This document shows, in pieces, positions 28,011 through 36,712 of a stretch of DNA of 64,000 nucleotides. The translations under genes were made by a program, and so were the position numbers. Positions within the stretch are counted from its first letter, which is position 1, and each line of letters opens with the position of its first letter. The notes under the pieces were generated by a model. The model saw nothing but the letters and a program-made list of their open reading frames with translations. It had not been told where the DNA came from and did not search any database. Origin of the DNA: JBCCGG01 sp039029395 (GTDB lineage: Bacteria; Pseudomonadota; Alphaproteobacteria; Kiloniellales; JAKSDN01); NCBI GenBank assembly GCA_039029395.1, contig JBCCGG010000010.1, positions 62,001-126,000 on the forward strand, read 5' to 3'.

Positions 28011-28272
28011 AGTGTAGAAGAGATGCGGAAAGTGTTTTAAATTAATGCACTGGCACAATTTTATTATCTTAATTATCCGAGTGTGATCATACCATTTTGA
28101 AAACGACTGAATAAACTCGGCGAAGTCCTGCTTCGAGTGGAGGTATATCCCCTCCCAACCGTTTTGCCGTTGGAACGACCCCATGCAACAGGGCTTTTTT
28201 GGCGAAAAGCCGTCATTTGGTGCAGATCTGGTGCATCCTGCGTGACTGGCCCCTGATCGTCGCCGAACCGTC
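28011..28272. other. Intergenic region, partly AT-rich
   Basis: Between two converging genes. The left part (28020-28110) is AT-rich. A short hairpin GGCTTTT (28192-28198) / AAAAGCC (28205-28211) could end transcription of the leftward dehydrogenase gene but is small. A near-repeat TGGTGCA occurs twice at about 28218-28235. No gene is supported. Confidence 0.4.
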
Positions 28273-29295
28273 TTACCCTTCCACCGCACCCACCGTTTCG
28301 CAGTACCCCAGCAGCTTCTGGTGCAAGGCATCGGGCAGGGTGACGCCGTTGGCCGCGGTTTCCTTGCGGAGCGCTTGGCGCCGCTCGCCGGGCAGGCGGG
28401 TTCCCTCCTGGCTCTCGATCGCCTGGACCAGGATCTCGACCCGATGAAGGAATTCGGGACCGGCGAAGAAGTCCGGGTCGATCGCCAGAAAGAACTGGCC
28501 GGTGCCGGGCGGGCCGCCCTCGTTGTCGCCGAAGGAAGAGGCCTCGACCGAGAGGTGCGCGCCGGTCACCAGGGCCGCCATGACCTCGACGATGAGTGCT
28601 ATGCCGGCCCCCTTGTAGCCCCCCGAGGGCACCATGGAGCCCGCCAAGGCGGCCGCCGGGTCGGTTGTCGGGCGGCCCTCGGCGTCGAGCGCCCAGCCTT
28701 CGTGCAGCGGCTCGCCGCGCGACGCGTGAACCGCGACCTCGCTCCTGGCGATCACGCTGGAAGATTGATCGATCACCAATGGCGGTGCCTCGGCCCGGGG
28801 CACGCCGCAGGAAATCGGGTTGGTGCCGAACACCGGCGTGCGGCCGCCCCAGGGCGCGATCGAGGCCGGCGCGTTGACGAAGCCGAGCGCGACCTTTCCG
28901 GCCTCGGCGATGCGCCGCACGTGGTAGCCGCAGACTCCGCAGTTGTAGGAATTGGTGACCCCCATGGCGGCGATGCCTGTCTCCTCGGCCAGGGGCACCA
29001 CCACCTTGAGGCCCAGATCGATCGCCGGGTGGGCGAAGCCATCGTGGGCGTCGACCATGACCGCGGCATTGCCGGTCTTCTGGTAGGTCGGGGTTGCCTT
29101 GCCGTCGACCTTGCCGCAGCGAAGGTGCTCGCAATAGGTCGGCAGTCGGGCCAGACCGTGGCTATGGATGCCCTCGGCCTCGCAGTCGAGAATCGAGGCG
29201 GCGACCGAGCGCGCGTTGGCCTCGTTCGCGCCGCTGCTCTGCAAGGCGCGCAGGGAGAGGTCTTCGACCTCCTGTAGGGACAAGGTGGTTGTCAT
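28273..29295 (-). CDS. Ldh family (malate/L-lactate/ureidoglycolate dehydrogenase-type) oxidoreductase
   Basis: A 340-residue NAD(P)-dependent oxidoreductase of the type II malate/lactate dehydrogenase family, which does not use a Rossmann fold. Signature segments are EGIHSHGLARLPTYCEHL with the catalytic histidine, NSYNCGVCGYHVRRIAEAGK, FGTNPISCGVPRAE and GGYKGAGIALIVEVMAALVTG. Known substrates include malate, lactate, sulfolactate, ureidoglycolate and pyrroline/piperideine-2-carboxylate, and motifs do not separate these. It stands alone; a SAM of neighbours gives no pathway. The downstream gap to 28010 holds only a weak hairpin. Confidence 0.88.
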   Translation of the reverse strand: MTTTLSLQEVEDLSLRALQSSGANEANARSVAASILDCEAEGIHSHGLARLPTYCEHLRCGKVDGKATPTYQKTGNAAVMVDAHDGFAHPAIDLGLKVVVPLAEETGIAAMGVTNSYNCGVCGYHVRRIAEAGKVALGFVNAPASIAPWGGRTPVFGTNPISCGVPRAEAPPLVIDQSSSVIARSEVAVHASRGEPLHEGWALDAEGRPTTDPAAALAGSMVPSGGYKGAGIALIVEVMAALVTGAHLSVEASSFGDNEGGPPGTGQFFLAIDPDFFAGPEFLHRVEILVQAIESQEGTRLPGERRQALRKETAANGVTLPDALHQKLLGYCETVGAVEG

Positions 29296-29443
29296 GATGG
29301 CAGCTCCCCGGCTCCGTCTCCGGTTCGTAGCCTAGCAAGCTCCACGGGCAGGACAAGCGGCGCGAGGTGGATTTCCCCGATTGGCCGCGCGCCGAGCTTG
29401 CGGTTATGGTGGCGCAGCACGGCAGGCAGTGCGGAGCGAAGAA

Positions 29444-29539
29444 GTGTCCGAGGCCAAGGTGACACGGCGGCTGGCGGCGATTCTGGCGGTCGACAGGGTC
29501 GGCTTTAGCCGGCTGATGGCCTGCGCAAGGCCGGTTTGA
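29444..29539 (+). pseudogene. 5' remnant of a class III adenylate/guanylate cyclase gene
   Basis: A 31-codon frame from GTG 29444, still with GGAG seven bases upstream, reads RRLAAILAVDRVGFSRLMA near residues 8-26 and then stops. Many alphaproteobacterial class III cyclases with TPR tails start with a nearly identical block (RRLAAILAADVVGYSRLM), which is the first beta strand of the catalytic domain including the metal-binding aspartate region. Nothing else of the catalytic domain remains: a serine hydrolase gene starts 9 bp later. The TPR tail expected of such a gene is found at 31516-31953 on the same strand. Confidence 0.75.
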
Positions 29540-29547
29540 CCGACTGA

Positions 29548-30951
29548 ATGGGCCGCCTGACCGTCCTTTGGCTGATCCTCCTGCTGGTCGTCCGACCGGC
29601 GCTTGCGGCCGATCCCTTCGACGATCTGGTTGCGCGGGCCATGGCCCATTGGCAGGTGCCGGGCCTGGCCCTGGCCGCGGTGCAGGACGGCGAAGTGGTG
29701 GTCGAGCAAGTCTACGGCCTGCGCGATGTGGAGGCGGGCCTGCCGGTGACGCCCGAGACGCTGTTCCAGCTGGGCTCGGTTACCAAGTCCTTGACCGCGA
29801 GCGGCCTGGCGCTCCTGGCGGGGCAGGGGGCATTCGACTGGGACGCCCCGGTCGACGGCCTGCTGCCCGGCTTCGCCCTAACGGACGCCGACGTTACGGC
29901 GCGTGATCTCATGACCCACCGCAGCGGCGTGCCGCGCCACGACGCGCTGTGGTATCTGGAGGCCTACGACCGGGACCAGCTTATCCGCCGCTTGGGTCAC
30001 CTGACGCCGACCCGGGAGCGGGGCGCGGCGTTCCAGTACAGCAACCTCATGGTCATGGCCGCCGGCGCGCTGGCCGGACATCTGGCCGGAACCACCTGGG
30101 AGGATTTCACCCGCACGCGCTTGCTGGAACCGCTCGCCATGGACAACGCCCGGCTGTCCCTGGCCGGCTTCCTGGCCGCGCCCAACCGGGCAACCGGCTA
30201 CTTTCCGGGCGAGCCGGGGCGCATCCGGATCCCGCCCCGGGACACCGACCAGATCGCTCCGGCCGCTGCGCTTTACGCCGACCTGGAAGACATGATCCGC
30301 TATCTGCGATTTTTGCTGGCCCGGGGCGACCCGCTGGTGCTGCCGGGCGAGATCGAGCGCTTGTGGCGCGGGGACGGGGGCTACGGTCTCGGCTTCTACC
30401 TGCGCGACCATCGAGGCTTTCGTGTGGTGCGCCATGGCGGGGTGATCGACGGCTATGCGGCCGAGCTGTTGCTGGCGCCCGAGGCGGACATCGGCATCGT
30501 GGTGCTGAGCAACCTCTCGGGCGCCAACCCGGTGCCGCGTCTGGTCGCCAAGACCCTGCTCGACCGCCTGCTCAACCTCGAGCCAATCGACTGGATCGGC
30601 CGGCGCATGGCACGCGATGCCGCGGCCCCGCGCCCGGCATACAAATTAGTCGCGCTGGGCACCCCGGCCCGGCCGCTCGCCGCCTACGCCGGGCGCTATC
30701 GGCATCCCGCTTACGGCACCATGGAGATCGCGCCGGAACCCGACGGCCCGCGCCTGCAGGGCCGCCTGCACGGCATCGACTTCCTGCTGGTGCCCCGGGG
30801 CGGCGACCTCTGGCAGGTCGCCGAGACCGTCTGGCCCCTGCGAGCGGGCCTGGAGATGCGCTTCGAGGGCGACACCCTCCTAACCCCGCTGGCCGACGTG
30901 CCGAGCGACGCGCTCAATCCCGGCGACTTGGTGTTCCGGCGCATACGCTGA
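29548..30951 (+). CDS. Serine hydrolase, class C beta-lactamase family
   Basis: A 467-residue exported penicillin-binding-type hydrolase. The signal peptide is VLWLILLLVVRPALA at the N-terminus. The catalytic triad motifs are present: S77-V-T-K80 (SxxK), Y164-S-N166 (YxN), and H296-G-G (K/HxG). A C-terminal lipocalin-like extension follows from about residue 375. Such proteins may be D-aminopeptidases, esterases or beta-lactamase-like enzymes, and true beta-lactamase activity is not implied. The gene starts 9 bp after the cyclase 5' remnant and ends 20 bp from the convergent SnoaL-like gene. Both lie between the two ends of the broken cyclase gene. Confidence 0.88.
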   Translation: MGRLTVLWLILLLVVRPALAADPFDDLVARAMAHWQVPGLALAAVQDGEVVVEQVYGLRDVEAGLPVTPETLFQLGSVTKSLTASGLALLAGQGAFDWDAPVDGLLPGFALTDADVTARDLMTHRSGVPRHDALWYLEAYDRDQLIRRLGHLTPTRERGAAFQYSNLMVMAAGALAGHLAGTTWEDFTRTRLLEPLAMDNARLSLAGFLAAPNRATGYFPGEPGRIRIPPRDTDQIAPAAALYADLEDMIRYLRFLLARGDPLVLPGEIERLWRGDGGYGLGFYLRDHRGFRVVRHGGVIDGYAAELLLAPEADIGIVVLSNLSGANPVPRLVAKTLLDRLLNLEPIDWIGRRMARDAAAPRPAYKLVALGTPARPLAAYAGRYRHPAYGTMEIAPEPDGPRLQGRLHGIDFLLVPRGGDLWQVAETVWPLRAGLEMRFEGDTLLTPLADVPSDALNPGDLVFRRIR

Positions 30952-30971
30952 GCTAAGAGGATCCAGTCGTT

Positions 30972-31370
30972 TCAGGATTGGCCGTCGACCTGCCGGTTGT
31001 AGTCATCAACATCATACCAGCCGAGCGACTTTGTAACCTTAAAGTCTTCATCCAAATCCCACTCTTCCCACCCGCTGAACTTCACCAGCGATCCACTTTC
31101 CCTATGATGACCCTCGAACGTCCAGGCATAGATCATGTGATGGTCCGCAACCAGGACCGTGTCACAGTTGAGAACCAAGTCGGGAAAATCATTCATGAAA
31201 CCAGCGGCCATCTCCGCAATCTCAGCGCGTGTGGTCATGGGCTCGCCGCCATTCATTGCGAAGCTCGTGGTGGCCGAATATCTCTCCGCCACGTCACTTG
31301 GCGACAAGGATGTCCAGGCGGCGCAATGTGCCTCGGCTATGGTGCGTGCCGTATCAAAGTCAGGGGTCAT
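30972..31370 (-). CDS. SnoaL-like / NTF2-fold protein
   Basis: 132 residues from ATG 31370; the frame is open further up to 31484 but homology-like content starts at MTPDFDTARTIAEAHCAAW. The cone-shaped NTF2 fold is suggested by the N-terminal helix, YSATTSFAMNGGEPMTTRAEI, then FPDLVLNCDTVLVADHHM and the strand pair AWTFEGHHRESGSLVKF and WYDVDDYN. These are typical of SnoaL-like polyketide cyclase or ester-binding proteins; the ligand is unknown. It runs opposite to its neighbours inside the split cyclase locus. Confidence 0.75.
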   Translation of the reverse strand: MTPDFDTARTIAEAHCAAWTSLSPSDVAERYSATTSFAMNGGEPMTTRAEIAEMAAGFMNDFPDLVLNCDTVLVADHHMIYAWTFEGHHRESGSLVKFSGWEEWDLDEDFKVTKSLGWYDVDDYNRQVDGQS

Positions 31371-31515
31371 GTCTTGCTGAAGTTCCGTTGTTTCGGACCG
31401 GCGTCGGTCGGGCGATCCTATCGGCGGCCGGCAAATTTTCCAACGACGTATTGTGGACAGGGTTTTGAATTGAGCGAGCCACAAGATCCCAGTGTTTCAT
31501 TGAACTCGCTAATGA

Positions 31516-31953
31516 AAAGAGCTAGCGCCTTTCCTCAACCCGAATGACATCTTCTCCTTACTCACGCGTGGTTATGTCCTGGCCTATCTGGGCGAGCACG
31601 AAGCCGGTGTCGCCCAGTTGACCAAGGGACTACGCCATGACCCACACACGCCGTCTTTCTTTTACGAGTATTTCGCCGAGGCGAGCTACATGTTGCACCA
31701 CTACGAAGAAGCGGTCGCGGTGTACAGAAGATGGGAGAACCCACCCCTGCATATGTACATCCTGCTGGCGCTCAACTATGCGCAGCTGGGCCGCATGGAC
31801 GCCGCCGCGGAGGCCATGGCAAGATTTGCGGACAGGCGGCCCGAGAGCGTCGACTTTGCCCTTTACGCGGCAACCCACGTGAGGGTGTGCAAGCGCCAAG
31901 AGGACCGGGAGCACTGGCTGGAAGGCTATCGCAAAGTGTGTTTTGGGGTGTGA
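31516..31953 (+). pseudogene. 3' remnant of a cyclase-TPR gene
   Basis: A frame open from 31516 (directly after TAA TGA) to TGA 31953 encodes 145 residues with no start codon that makes sense at its beginning. The text LNPND, GYVLAYLGEHEAGVAQLTKG, YEEAVAVYRRW, LALNYAQLGRMDAAAEAMA and REHWLEGYRKV is the typical tail of TPR-containing adenylate cyclases (three helical repeats, then the HWLEGLRKAG-like ending). With the 5' piece at 29444 it appears to be the other end of one gene. A short protein could start at an internal TTG (31618) but would be only a fragment of the fold. Confidence 0.7.
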
Positions 31954-31999
31954 AACACGCCCCGTTCAGGGGAGAGTCTCTCGGGAGCGTCTCCTCGCT

Positions 32000-32596
32000 T
32001 CAGTCGGCGCCCAGCAGGAAGAGCCACTTGCCCTGGTGCCAGTAGTAGATGTTCGAGGCCTTGTCGAGGAATGCGCTTTCAATGCCGTCGTGATCGACCG
32101 GCGGTGCGCCCGATGGGCCGAAGGCATGTTCGGCCGCCTTGATGTCGGCCGGGCTGACGGTCCGGATCAGCCAGCTGAACCCGAGTTCGTCGCCGCTAAT
32201 GCGCTGGAGCCAGAAGCGCTCGGGAATGGCGCTGCGGGTCACGACCGCGACCTGGTCGGGCGTGCCGCCCCAGAAGACCAAGAGCGAGGCGGCGTGATCG
32301 ATCGAGCAGAGCACCGCCCAGTCGGTCTGGCCGGGCCGCTGGAACTGGCCCGAGATGACATTGTCGCGCCCACCCGCCGGGTCGTAGGGCTCGATCTGCG
32401 GAATCCGGCAACCGCGCGCCTCCAGGGCCGCAAGAAGCGCCGGCGGCAGCTCCGGGAAGGCGGCCGGGGGCAAGCGGGGGATCTCGGCCTCGGCGCGCTC
32501 CAGGTCCGAGCGCCCCGACGAGTCCGCCCAGGCCGCCGGTAGGGATAGACACCCAAGGACGGCGGAGATGAGGACCAGGGGCAGCTTACCGGCCAT
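32000..32596 (-). CDS. Exported protein of unknown function
   Basis: 198 residues from ATG 32596, with a clear signal peptide (KLPLVLISAVLGCLSLPAAWA). The mature part has a proline-rich helix (IPRLPPAAFPELPPALLAAL), a Cys pair (C in EARGCRIPQ and in DWAVLCSID) that may form a disulfide, and strands ending in IYYWHQGKWLFLLGAD. No family is recognised with certainty. It faces the cyclase remnant's 3' end and lies 131 bp from the divergent rhodanese gene. Confidence 0.75.
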   Translation of the reverse strand: MAGKLPLVLISAVLGCLSLPAAWADSSGRSDLERAEAEIPRLPPAAFPELPPALLAALEARGCRIPQIEPYDPAGGRDNVISGQFQRPGQTDWAVLCSIDHAASLLVFWGGTPDQVAVVTRSAIPERFWLQRISGDELGFSWLIRTVSPADIKAAEHAFGPSGAPPVDHDGIESAFLDKASNIYYWHQGKWLFLLGAD

Positions 32597-32682
32597 GGCC
32601 TCAGCATTGACCGGATCGGTCCCAAGAACCAGGGTAAATTGCCGCAACAGAGAGCTTTCGCTCCCTTCATGGCTTTGATATG

Positions 32683-32721
32683 GTCCGCCTGTCTTCGGGA
32701 GGATGGACGCTAAACTGGAGG
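32683..32721 (+). promoter_or_regulatory. Structured leader next to the ribosome site of the rhodanese-metZ pair
   Basis: GTCC (32683-32686) pairs with GGAC (32705-32708), and CCT..TC pairs with GG.AGG around a UUCG tetraloop (32694-32697). GCTAAA (32709-32714) and the Shine-Dalgarno GGAGG (32717-32721) follow directly. A GCUAAA near the ribosome site is a feature of SAM-II-class riboswitches that often precede methionine genes in alphaproteobacteria, but I do not find the rest of the pseudoknot, so only a structured leader is claimed. Confidence 0.3.
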
Positions 32722-32727
32722 TGTTGC

Positions 32728-33153
32728 GTGTCTGACCAATCCTACGCCGGCGACGTCAGCCCCAATCAGGCGTGGAAGATCCTCGAAGGGGACAGCGCGG
32801 CCGTGCTGGTCGATTGCCGGACCGACGCGGAATGGACATGGGTCGGGCTGCCGGATCTCAGCGCGCTCGGCCGCAAGCCGGTCTGCGTCGCCTGGCAGAA
32901 TTACCCGGAAATGGCGCTCAACGAGGCCTTCGAAGCTGAGCTCACCCGCCAAGGGGTGAGCAAGGAGCAGACGCTCCTGCTGCTGTGCCGCTCGGGCCAG
33001 CGCTCACGCCACGCCGCGATCGCGCTGACCGCGGCCGGCTACAGGTGCTGCTACAACGTGGCCGACGGCTTCGAGGGGCCGTGCGACGAGGCCCGCCACC
33101 GGGGCTGCGATACGGGCTGGAAGGCGAGCGGCCTGCCATGGGTTCAAGGGTGA
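32728..33153 (+). CDS. Rhodanese-like sulfurtransferase domain protein
   Basis: 141 residues from GTG 32728, chosen because GGAGG lies six bases upstream. A single rhodanese domain: LVDCRTDAEWTWVGLPDL (CDC25-like entry), then the active loop CRSGQRS with catalytic C87 and a GFEG turn. Single-domain rhodaneses transfer sulfane sulfur. It ends 13 bp before metZ, and the same pairing is common in alphaproteobacteria, so it probably feeds or protects the sulfhydrylation step; that is an inference. Confidence 0.88.
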   Translation: MSDQSYAGDVSPNQAWKILEGDSAAVLVDCRTDAEWTWVGLPDLSALGRKPVCVAWQNYPEMALNEAFEAELTRQGVSKEQTLLLLCRSGQRSRHAAIALTAAGYRCCYNVADGFEGPCDEARHRGCDTGWKASGLPWVQG

Positions 33154-33166
33154 GGAGGGCCGGACG

Positions 33167-34378
33167 ATGAGTAACGTGATCCAAGAGCCGTCCTTCGTCG
33201 GCCCGCCCAAGAGCTACCGGCGCCAGACCGAGCTGGTGCGCGGCGGGCTCGAGCGCAGCGACTTCCTGGAGACCGCCGAGGCGATTTACATGACCTCGGG
33301 CTACGTCTATCGCAGCGCCGAGGAGGCCGAGGCCGCCTTCAAGGGCAATATCGACCGCTACATCTACGGCCGTTACGGCAACCCGACCGTGACCATGTTC
33401 GAGGAGCGCCTGCGCACCCTGGAGGGCGCCGAGGCCTGCCGGGCGACGTCGAGCGGCATGGCGGCGGTCTTCGCCTCGCTGTTGTGCCAGCTCAAGGCCG
33501 GCGACCGGGTCGTCTCCTCGCGTGCGCTGTTCGGTTCCTGCCACGTGATCATCGCCGAGATCCTGCCGCGCTTTGGGGTCGAAACCGTGCTGCTGGACGG
33601 CACCGACCTGAACGCCTGGGAGGACGCGCTGGCGCCGGGCGCCCAGGCGGTCTTCCTGGAGACGCCGTCCAACCCCATGCTCGAAATCATCGACCTGCCC
33701 GCGGTCTGCGAGCTGGCCCACAAGGCCGGCGCCAGTGTGGTGGTCGATAACGTCTTTGCCACGCCGCTCCTGCAGCGGCCTTTGGAGCTGGGCGCCGACG
33801 TGGTGGTCTATTCGGCGACTAAGCACATCGACGGCCAAGGCCGCAGCCTGGGCGGCGCGATCCTGGGCACCAACGCGTTCGTCACCGACAAGCTGGTGCC
33901 CTTGATGCGCCACACCGGGCCCTCCATGAGCCCCTTCAACGCCTGGGTCATGGTCAAGGGCTTGGAGACCCTGGAGGTGCGGGTCGCCCAGCACTGCCGA
34001 AACGCCCTGGCCCTGGCCCGATATCTGGAGAGCCTGCCCGGCGTCGCCCGGGTGCTCTATCCGGGCCTCACCAGCCATCCCCAGTACGAGCTTTCGCGCC
34101 GCCAGATGTCGGACAGCGGCAGCCTGCTGGCCTTCGAACTGCCCGGCGGCAAGGAGCGGGTGTTCCGCTTCCTCAACGCCCTCAAGCTGATCGACATCTC
34201 CAACAACCTGGGCGACACCAAGAGCCTGGTCACCCATCCGGCGACCACGACCCACCAGCGCCTCTCGCCCGAGGACCGGGCAGAGCTCGGCATCACCGAC
34301 GATTTGGTGCGCCTTTCGGTCGGGCTGGAGGACGTGGAGGACCTGAAGGAGGACATCGAGCAGGCGCTGGGGGCGTAA
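33167..34378 (+). CDS. metZ: O-succinylhomoserine sulfhydrylase
   Basis: A 403-residue PLP enzyme of the Cys/Met family that makes homocysteine from O-succinylhomoserine and sulfide in the direct methionine route. The PLP lysine is K219 in SATKHIDGQGRSLGG, whose GQGR segment is typical of MetZ. YGRYGNPTVTMFEERL is the cofactor loop of the neighbouring subunit, and LETPSNPMLEIIDL and VVDNVFATPLLQ complete the site. The C-terminus (THPATTTHQRL, LVRLSVGLEDVEDL) is family standard. ATG at 33167 has GAGGAGGG upstream. It is the second gene of the rhodanese-metZ unit, which ends at the shared hairpin at 34670. Confidence 0.92.
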   Translation: MSNVIQEPSFVGPPKSYRRQTELVRGGLERSDFLETAEAIYMTSGYVYRSAEEAEAAFKGNIDRYIYGRYGNPTVTMFEERLRTLEGAEACRATSSGMAAVFASLLCQLKAGDRVVSSRALFGSCHVIIAEILPRFGVETVLLDGTDLNAWEDALAPGAQAVFLETPSNPMLEIIDLPAVCELAHKAGASVVVDNVFATPLLQRPLELGADVVVYSATKHIDGQGRSLGGAILGTNAFVTDKLVPLMRHTGPSMSPFNAWVMVKGLETLEVRVAQHCRNALALARYLESLPGVARVLYPGLTSHPQYELSRRQMSDSGSLLAFELPGGKERVFRFLNALKLIDISNNLGDTKSLVTHPATTTHQRLSPEDRAELGITDDLVRLSVGLEDVEDLKEDIEQALGA

Positions 34379-34727
34379 CATAGGGGCGGGTGGCCTAAGG
34401 AGCAGTGACGTTCCAGTTCAGTACAGGCCGATTGTCGCAAGCGACCATTCGAACTGCGCGGCGCCGTACCTTACCGGGTGATCGGCGACTCCTTTGGGGT
34501 CAATCACTGCTACTACCATAGCTGCCGCAAACACAATGGGCCGTCAAGCCGCGTCTTTTGCGGCGCGACGCTACTGGGCGGGTGAGCGCGCCTCGATCCG
34601 GTGGTCCCGCTCGCGAAGGGCGTTGACCATGGCCGTCCGCCGCGCCGGGCGTCCGGCCGCCTGAATCAGAAAACGCGCCTTTCGGCGCGTTTTCCTTTAG
34701 AACCCCCCATCTTGCGTGGGCTCTTCT
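34379..34727. other. Intergenic region between convergent metZ and tadC
   Basis: About 350 bp with moderate GC. It contains the bidirectional terminator at 34670-34693. I see no gene: short frames on both strands lack ribosome sites and family features. Confidence 0.5.
34670..34693. terminator. Bidirectional rho-independent terminator
   Basis: A perfect 10-bp stem AAAACGCGCC / GGCGCGTTTT with loop TTTC, with T-runs on both strands. It lies between the convergent metZ and tadC genes, 34 bp from the tadC stop, and can end both transcripts. Confidence 0.85.
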
Positions 34728-35702
34728 TTAGAGGTGGAAGTTGTCCATGATGTCAAGGATCGCCGGGCCAAGCAGCACGATGAAGAGCGGCGGCAGGATG
34801 AAGACGATCATCGGCACCGTCAGCAGGGCGGGCAGGCGGGCCGCCTTTTCCTCGGCGCGCAGCATGCGCTCGTCTCGGGATTCCTGCGAGAGCACCCGGA
34901 GCGACTGGGCCAAGGGCGTACCGTACTTTTCCGACTGCATCAACGTGTTGACCATGCCGCGCAAGGCCGAAAGGGTGCAGCGCTCGGCCATGTTCTCCAG
35001 GGCCTTGCGTCGCTCAGGCAGGAAGCCGAGCTCCAGACTGGTCAGGCCGAACTCGTCCGAGATCTCGGGCGAGGCCTGGGCCAGTTCGTCGGCGACCCGG
35101 GCGGTCGTCGCGTCCAGGCTAAGGCCGGCCTCTGCGCAGATCACCATCAGGTCGAGCGCGTCGGGCAGGGCCTTGCGGATCTTGTCTTCGCGCTTTTGCG
35201 CCGCGTTCTTGATCACGATGTCCGGCGCATAGGCGCCGAAGATGACGCACACCAAGGTGCCCACCAGGTTGCCGACCGTGCCAAGCTGATAAAGATCGAT
35301 GCCGAACAGCACGAACAGCGCTGTGCCGCCGAACACGAAGGGCAGGGCGATCTTGAGGAACAGGTAGCGCACCAAGGCATCCTTCGAACGCCAACCGGCG
35401 CGTGCCAAGTTCTTGGAGATCTTGGCCGCCTGGGTGGTGCGCATGAGTTGCAGGCGCTCGACGGTCTGACGCATCATGGAAAGCGTCTGTTGGCGCTCCG
35501 CACGCTTGCGGCGCGGGGCGACGACGCCCGAGCGCAAGGCATCGCGCTGGGACGCCATGACTCTGGCCCGGCGCACAGCCGGATCACGGTGCAGCAGAGC
35601 GGACCAGATGGCCAGCAGGCTGACGGCCGCGGTCAACGCCGTCATGAAGATGATGACATCTTCGGGCGTGACACCTGGCGGCAGGAGTTTCTCGAAAGTC
35701 AT
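34728..35702 (-). CDS. tadC: Tad pilus inner-membrane platform protein TadC
   Basis: A 324-residue type II secretion F-domain protein. It has an N-terminal membrane segment (IIFMTALTAAVSLLAIWSAL), a cytoplasmic basic stretch, two central helices near 125-165, and the T2SSF domain with CAEAGLSLDATTARVADEL and NTLMQSEKYGTPLAQSLRVL, ending in a C-terminal membrane hairpin. With TadB it forms the platform that the CpaF ATPase turns. It overlaps tadB by 4 bp (ATGA) and is the last gene of the operon. Confidence 0.92.
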   Translation of the reverse strand: MTFEKLLPPGVTPEDVIIFMTALTAAVSLLAIWSALLHRDPAVRRARVMASQRDALRSGVVAPRRKRAERQQTLSMMRQTVERLQLMRTTQAAKISKNLARAGWRSKDALVRYLFLKIALPFVFGGTALFVLFGIDLYQLGTVGNLVGTLVCVIFGAYAPDIVIKNAAQKREDKIRKALPDALDLMVICAEAGLSLDATTARVADELAQASPEISDEFGLTSLELGFLPERRKALENMAERCTLSALRGMVNTLMQSEKYGTPLAQSLRVLSQESRDERMLRAEEKAARLPALLTVPMIVFILPPLFIVLLGPAILDIMDNFHL

Positions 35703-36712
35703 ATGTCGAACTTCACTAGTTTGTACATCACGGTGCCGCCGATCAGGAACATGATGCCGCCGACCGCCATCATCAGATGGCCACGCGGATCAATGAACAG
35801 CTTGGTGATGTATTCGGCATTGACCAGGTAGATGAAGAAACCGACCACGAAGGGCAGGCAACCGATGATATAGGCGCTTGCCTTGGCCTCCGAGGACATG
35901 GCCTTGATCTTCAGCTTGAGCTGCCGGCGGCCGCGCAGAACGTTCGAGAGGTTCTGCAAGGTCTCCGACAGGTTGCCGCCGGTCTCGCTCTGGATCGCCA
36001 AGCTGACCGTGAAGAACTTGAACTCCTGAAGATCGAGCCGTTCGGACATATCCCACAGAACGTTCTCGAGCTTCTGGCCGAGGCGCACCGCGTCGGTCAC
36101 CTGGCGTAGCTCCTCGCCGACCGGATCGGGCACCTCTTCGCCGGCGGTCTTGATCGACTCTGTGATCGGCAAGCCGGACTTTAGGCCGCGCACCATCAGA
36201 TCGATGGCATCGGGGAAGGCATTGAGGAACTTGTTGGCGCGCCGCTTGGCGAGCAGACCGACAATCAAGTGGGGAAAGCCGAAACCGATGAAGACGCCGG
36301 ACAGGACGGCGGCCGCCGGCGGCATCGGCATGATAACGATGTTGAAAGCCGTACCCGCGGCGCCGGCCGCCAGGCAGAACAGCAGGTAGCGCGCGATGGA
36401 GATCCGCAGGCCAGCGCGGTCGAGCCGCTTGCGCAACAGCTCGCGGCGGGGCAGGGCGCTTTTGATCAAGCGGTCGATCGCGGCGATGTTGCTCTCCGCG
36501 GTGTTGCGCTTGGCATTGACCGTGTCTTTTTTGTGCTCCTTGGGCGTGCGGCCGACGCGGATCTGTTCGACCCGCCGACGCATGTCCTGTTTCCTGCTGT
36601 CCAAAAGCGACATCGCGATTAGCAACAGAATCAAGCCAACAACCGGCACGCCGATGTAGAGCAGGAGCTCCGCGTCGAACGGCAGATTGGCAAATACCTT
36701 TTGCAGATTCAT
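35699..36712 (-). CDS. tadB: Tad pilus inner-membrane platform protein TadB
   Basis: 337 residues with an N-terminal membrane helix (LLYIGVPVVGLILLLIAMSL), a basic linker, two middle helices and the T2SSF domain (GLKSGLPITESIKTAGEEV, SLAIQSETGGNLSETLQNL) before the last two membrane segments. It overlaps cpaF by 4 bp and tadC by 4 bp, so the three are translationally coupled. Role: pilus assembly platform with TadC. Confidence 0.92.
   Translation of the reverse strand: MNLQKVFANLPFDAELLLYIGVPVVGLILLLIAMSLLDSRKQDMRRRVEQIRVGRTPKEHKKDTVNAKRNTAESNIAAIDRLIKSALPRRELLRKRLDRAGLRISIARYLLFCLAAGAAGTAFNIVIMPMPPAAAVLSGVFIGFGFPHLIVGLLAKRRANKFLNAFPDAIDLMVRGLKSGLPITESIKTAGEEVPDPVGEELRQVTDAVRLGQKLENVLWDMSERLDLQEFKFFTVSLAIQSETGGNLSETLQNLSNVLRGRRQLKLKIKAMSSEAKASAYIIGCLPFVVGFFIYLVNAEYITKLFIDPRGHLMMAVGGIMFLIGGTVMYKLVKFDI

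Noticed and set aside
28070..28260. Possible integrase end or attachment site (TGGTGCA near-repeat)
   Set aside because: No frame resembles an integrase and the repeat is too short; no tRNA gene is adjacent.
32641..32727. Full SAM-II riboswitch
   Set aside because: The P1 stem and L3 parts could not be found; only the hairpin, GCTAAA and ribosome site are seen. Reported as a structured leader instead.
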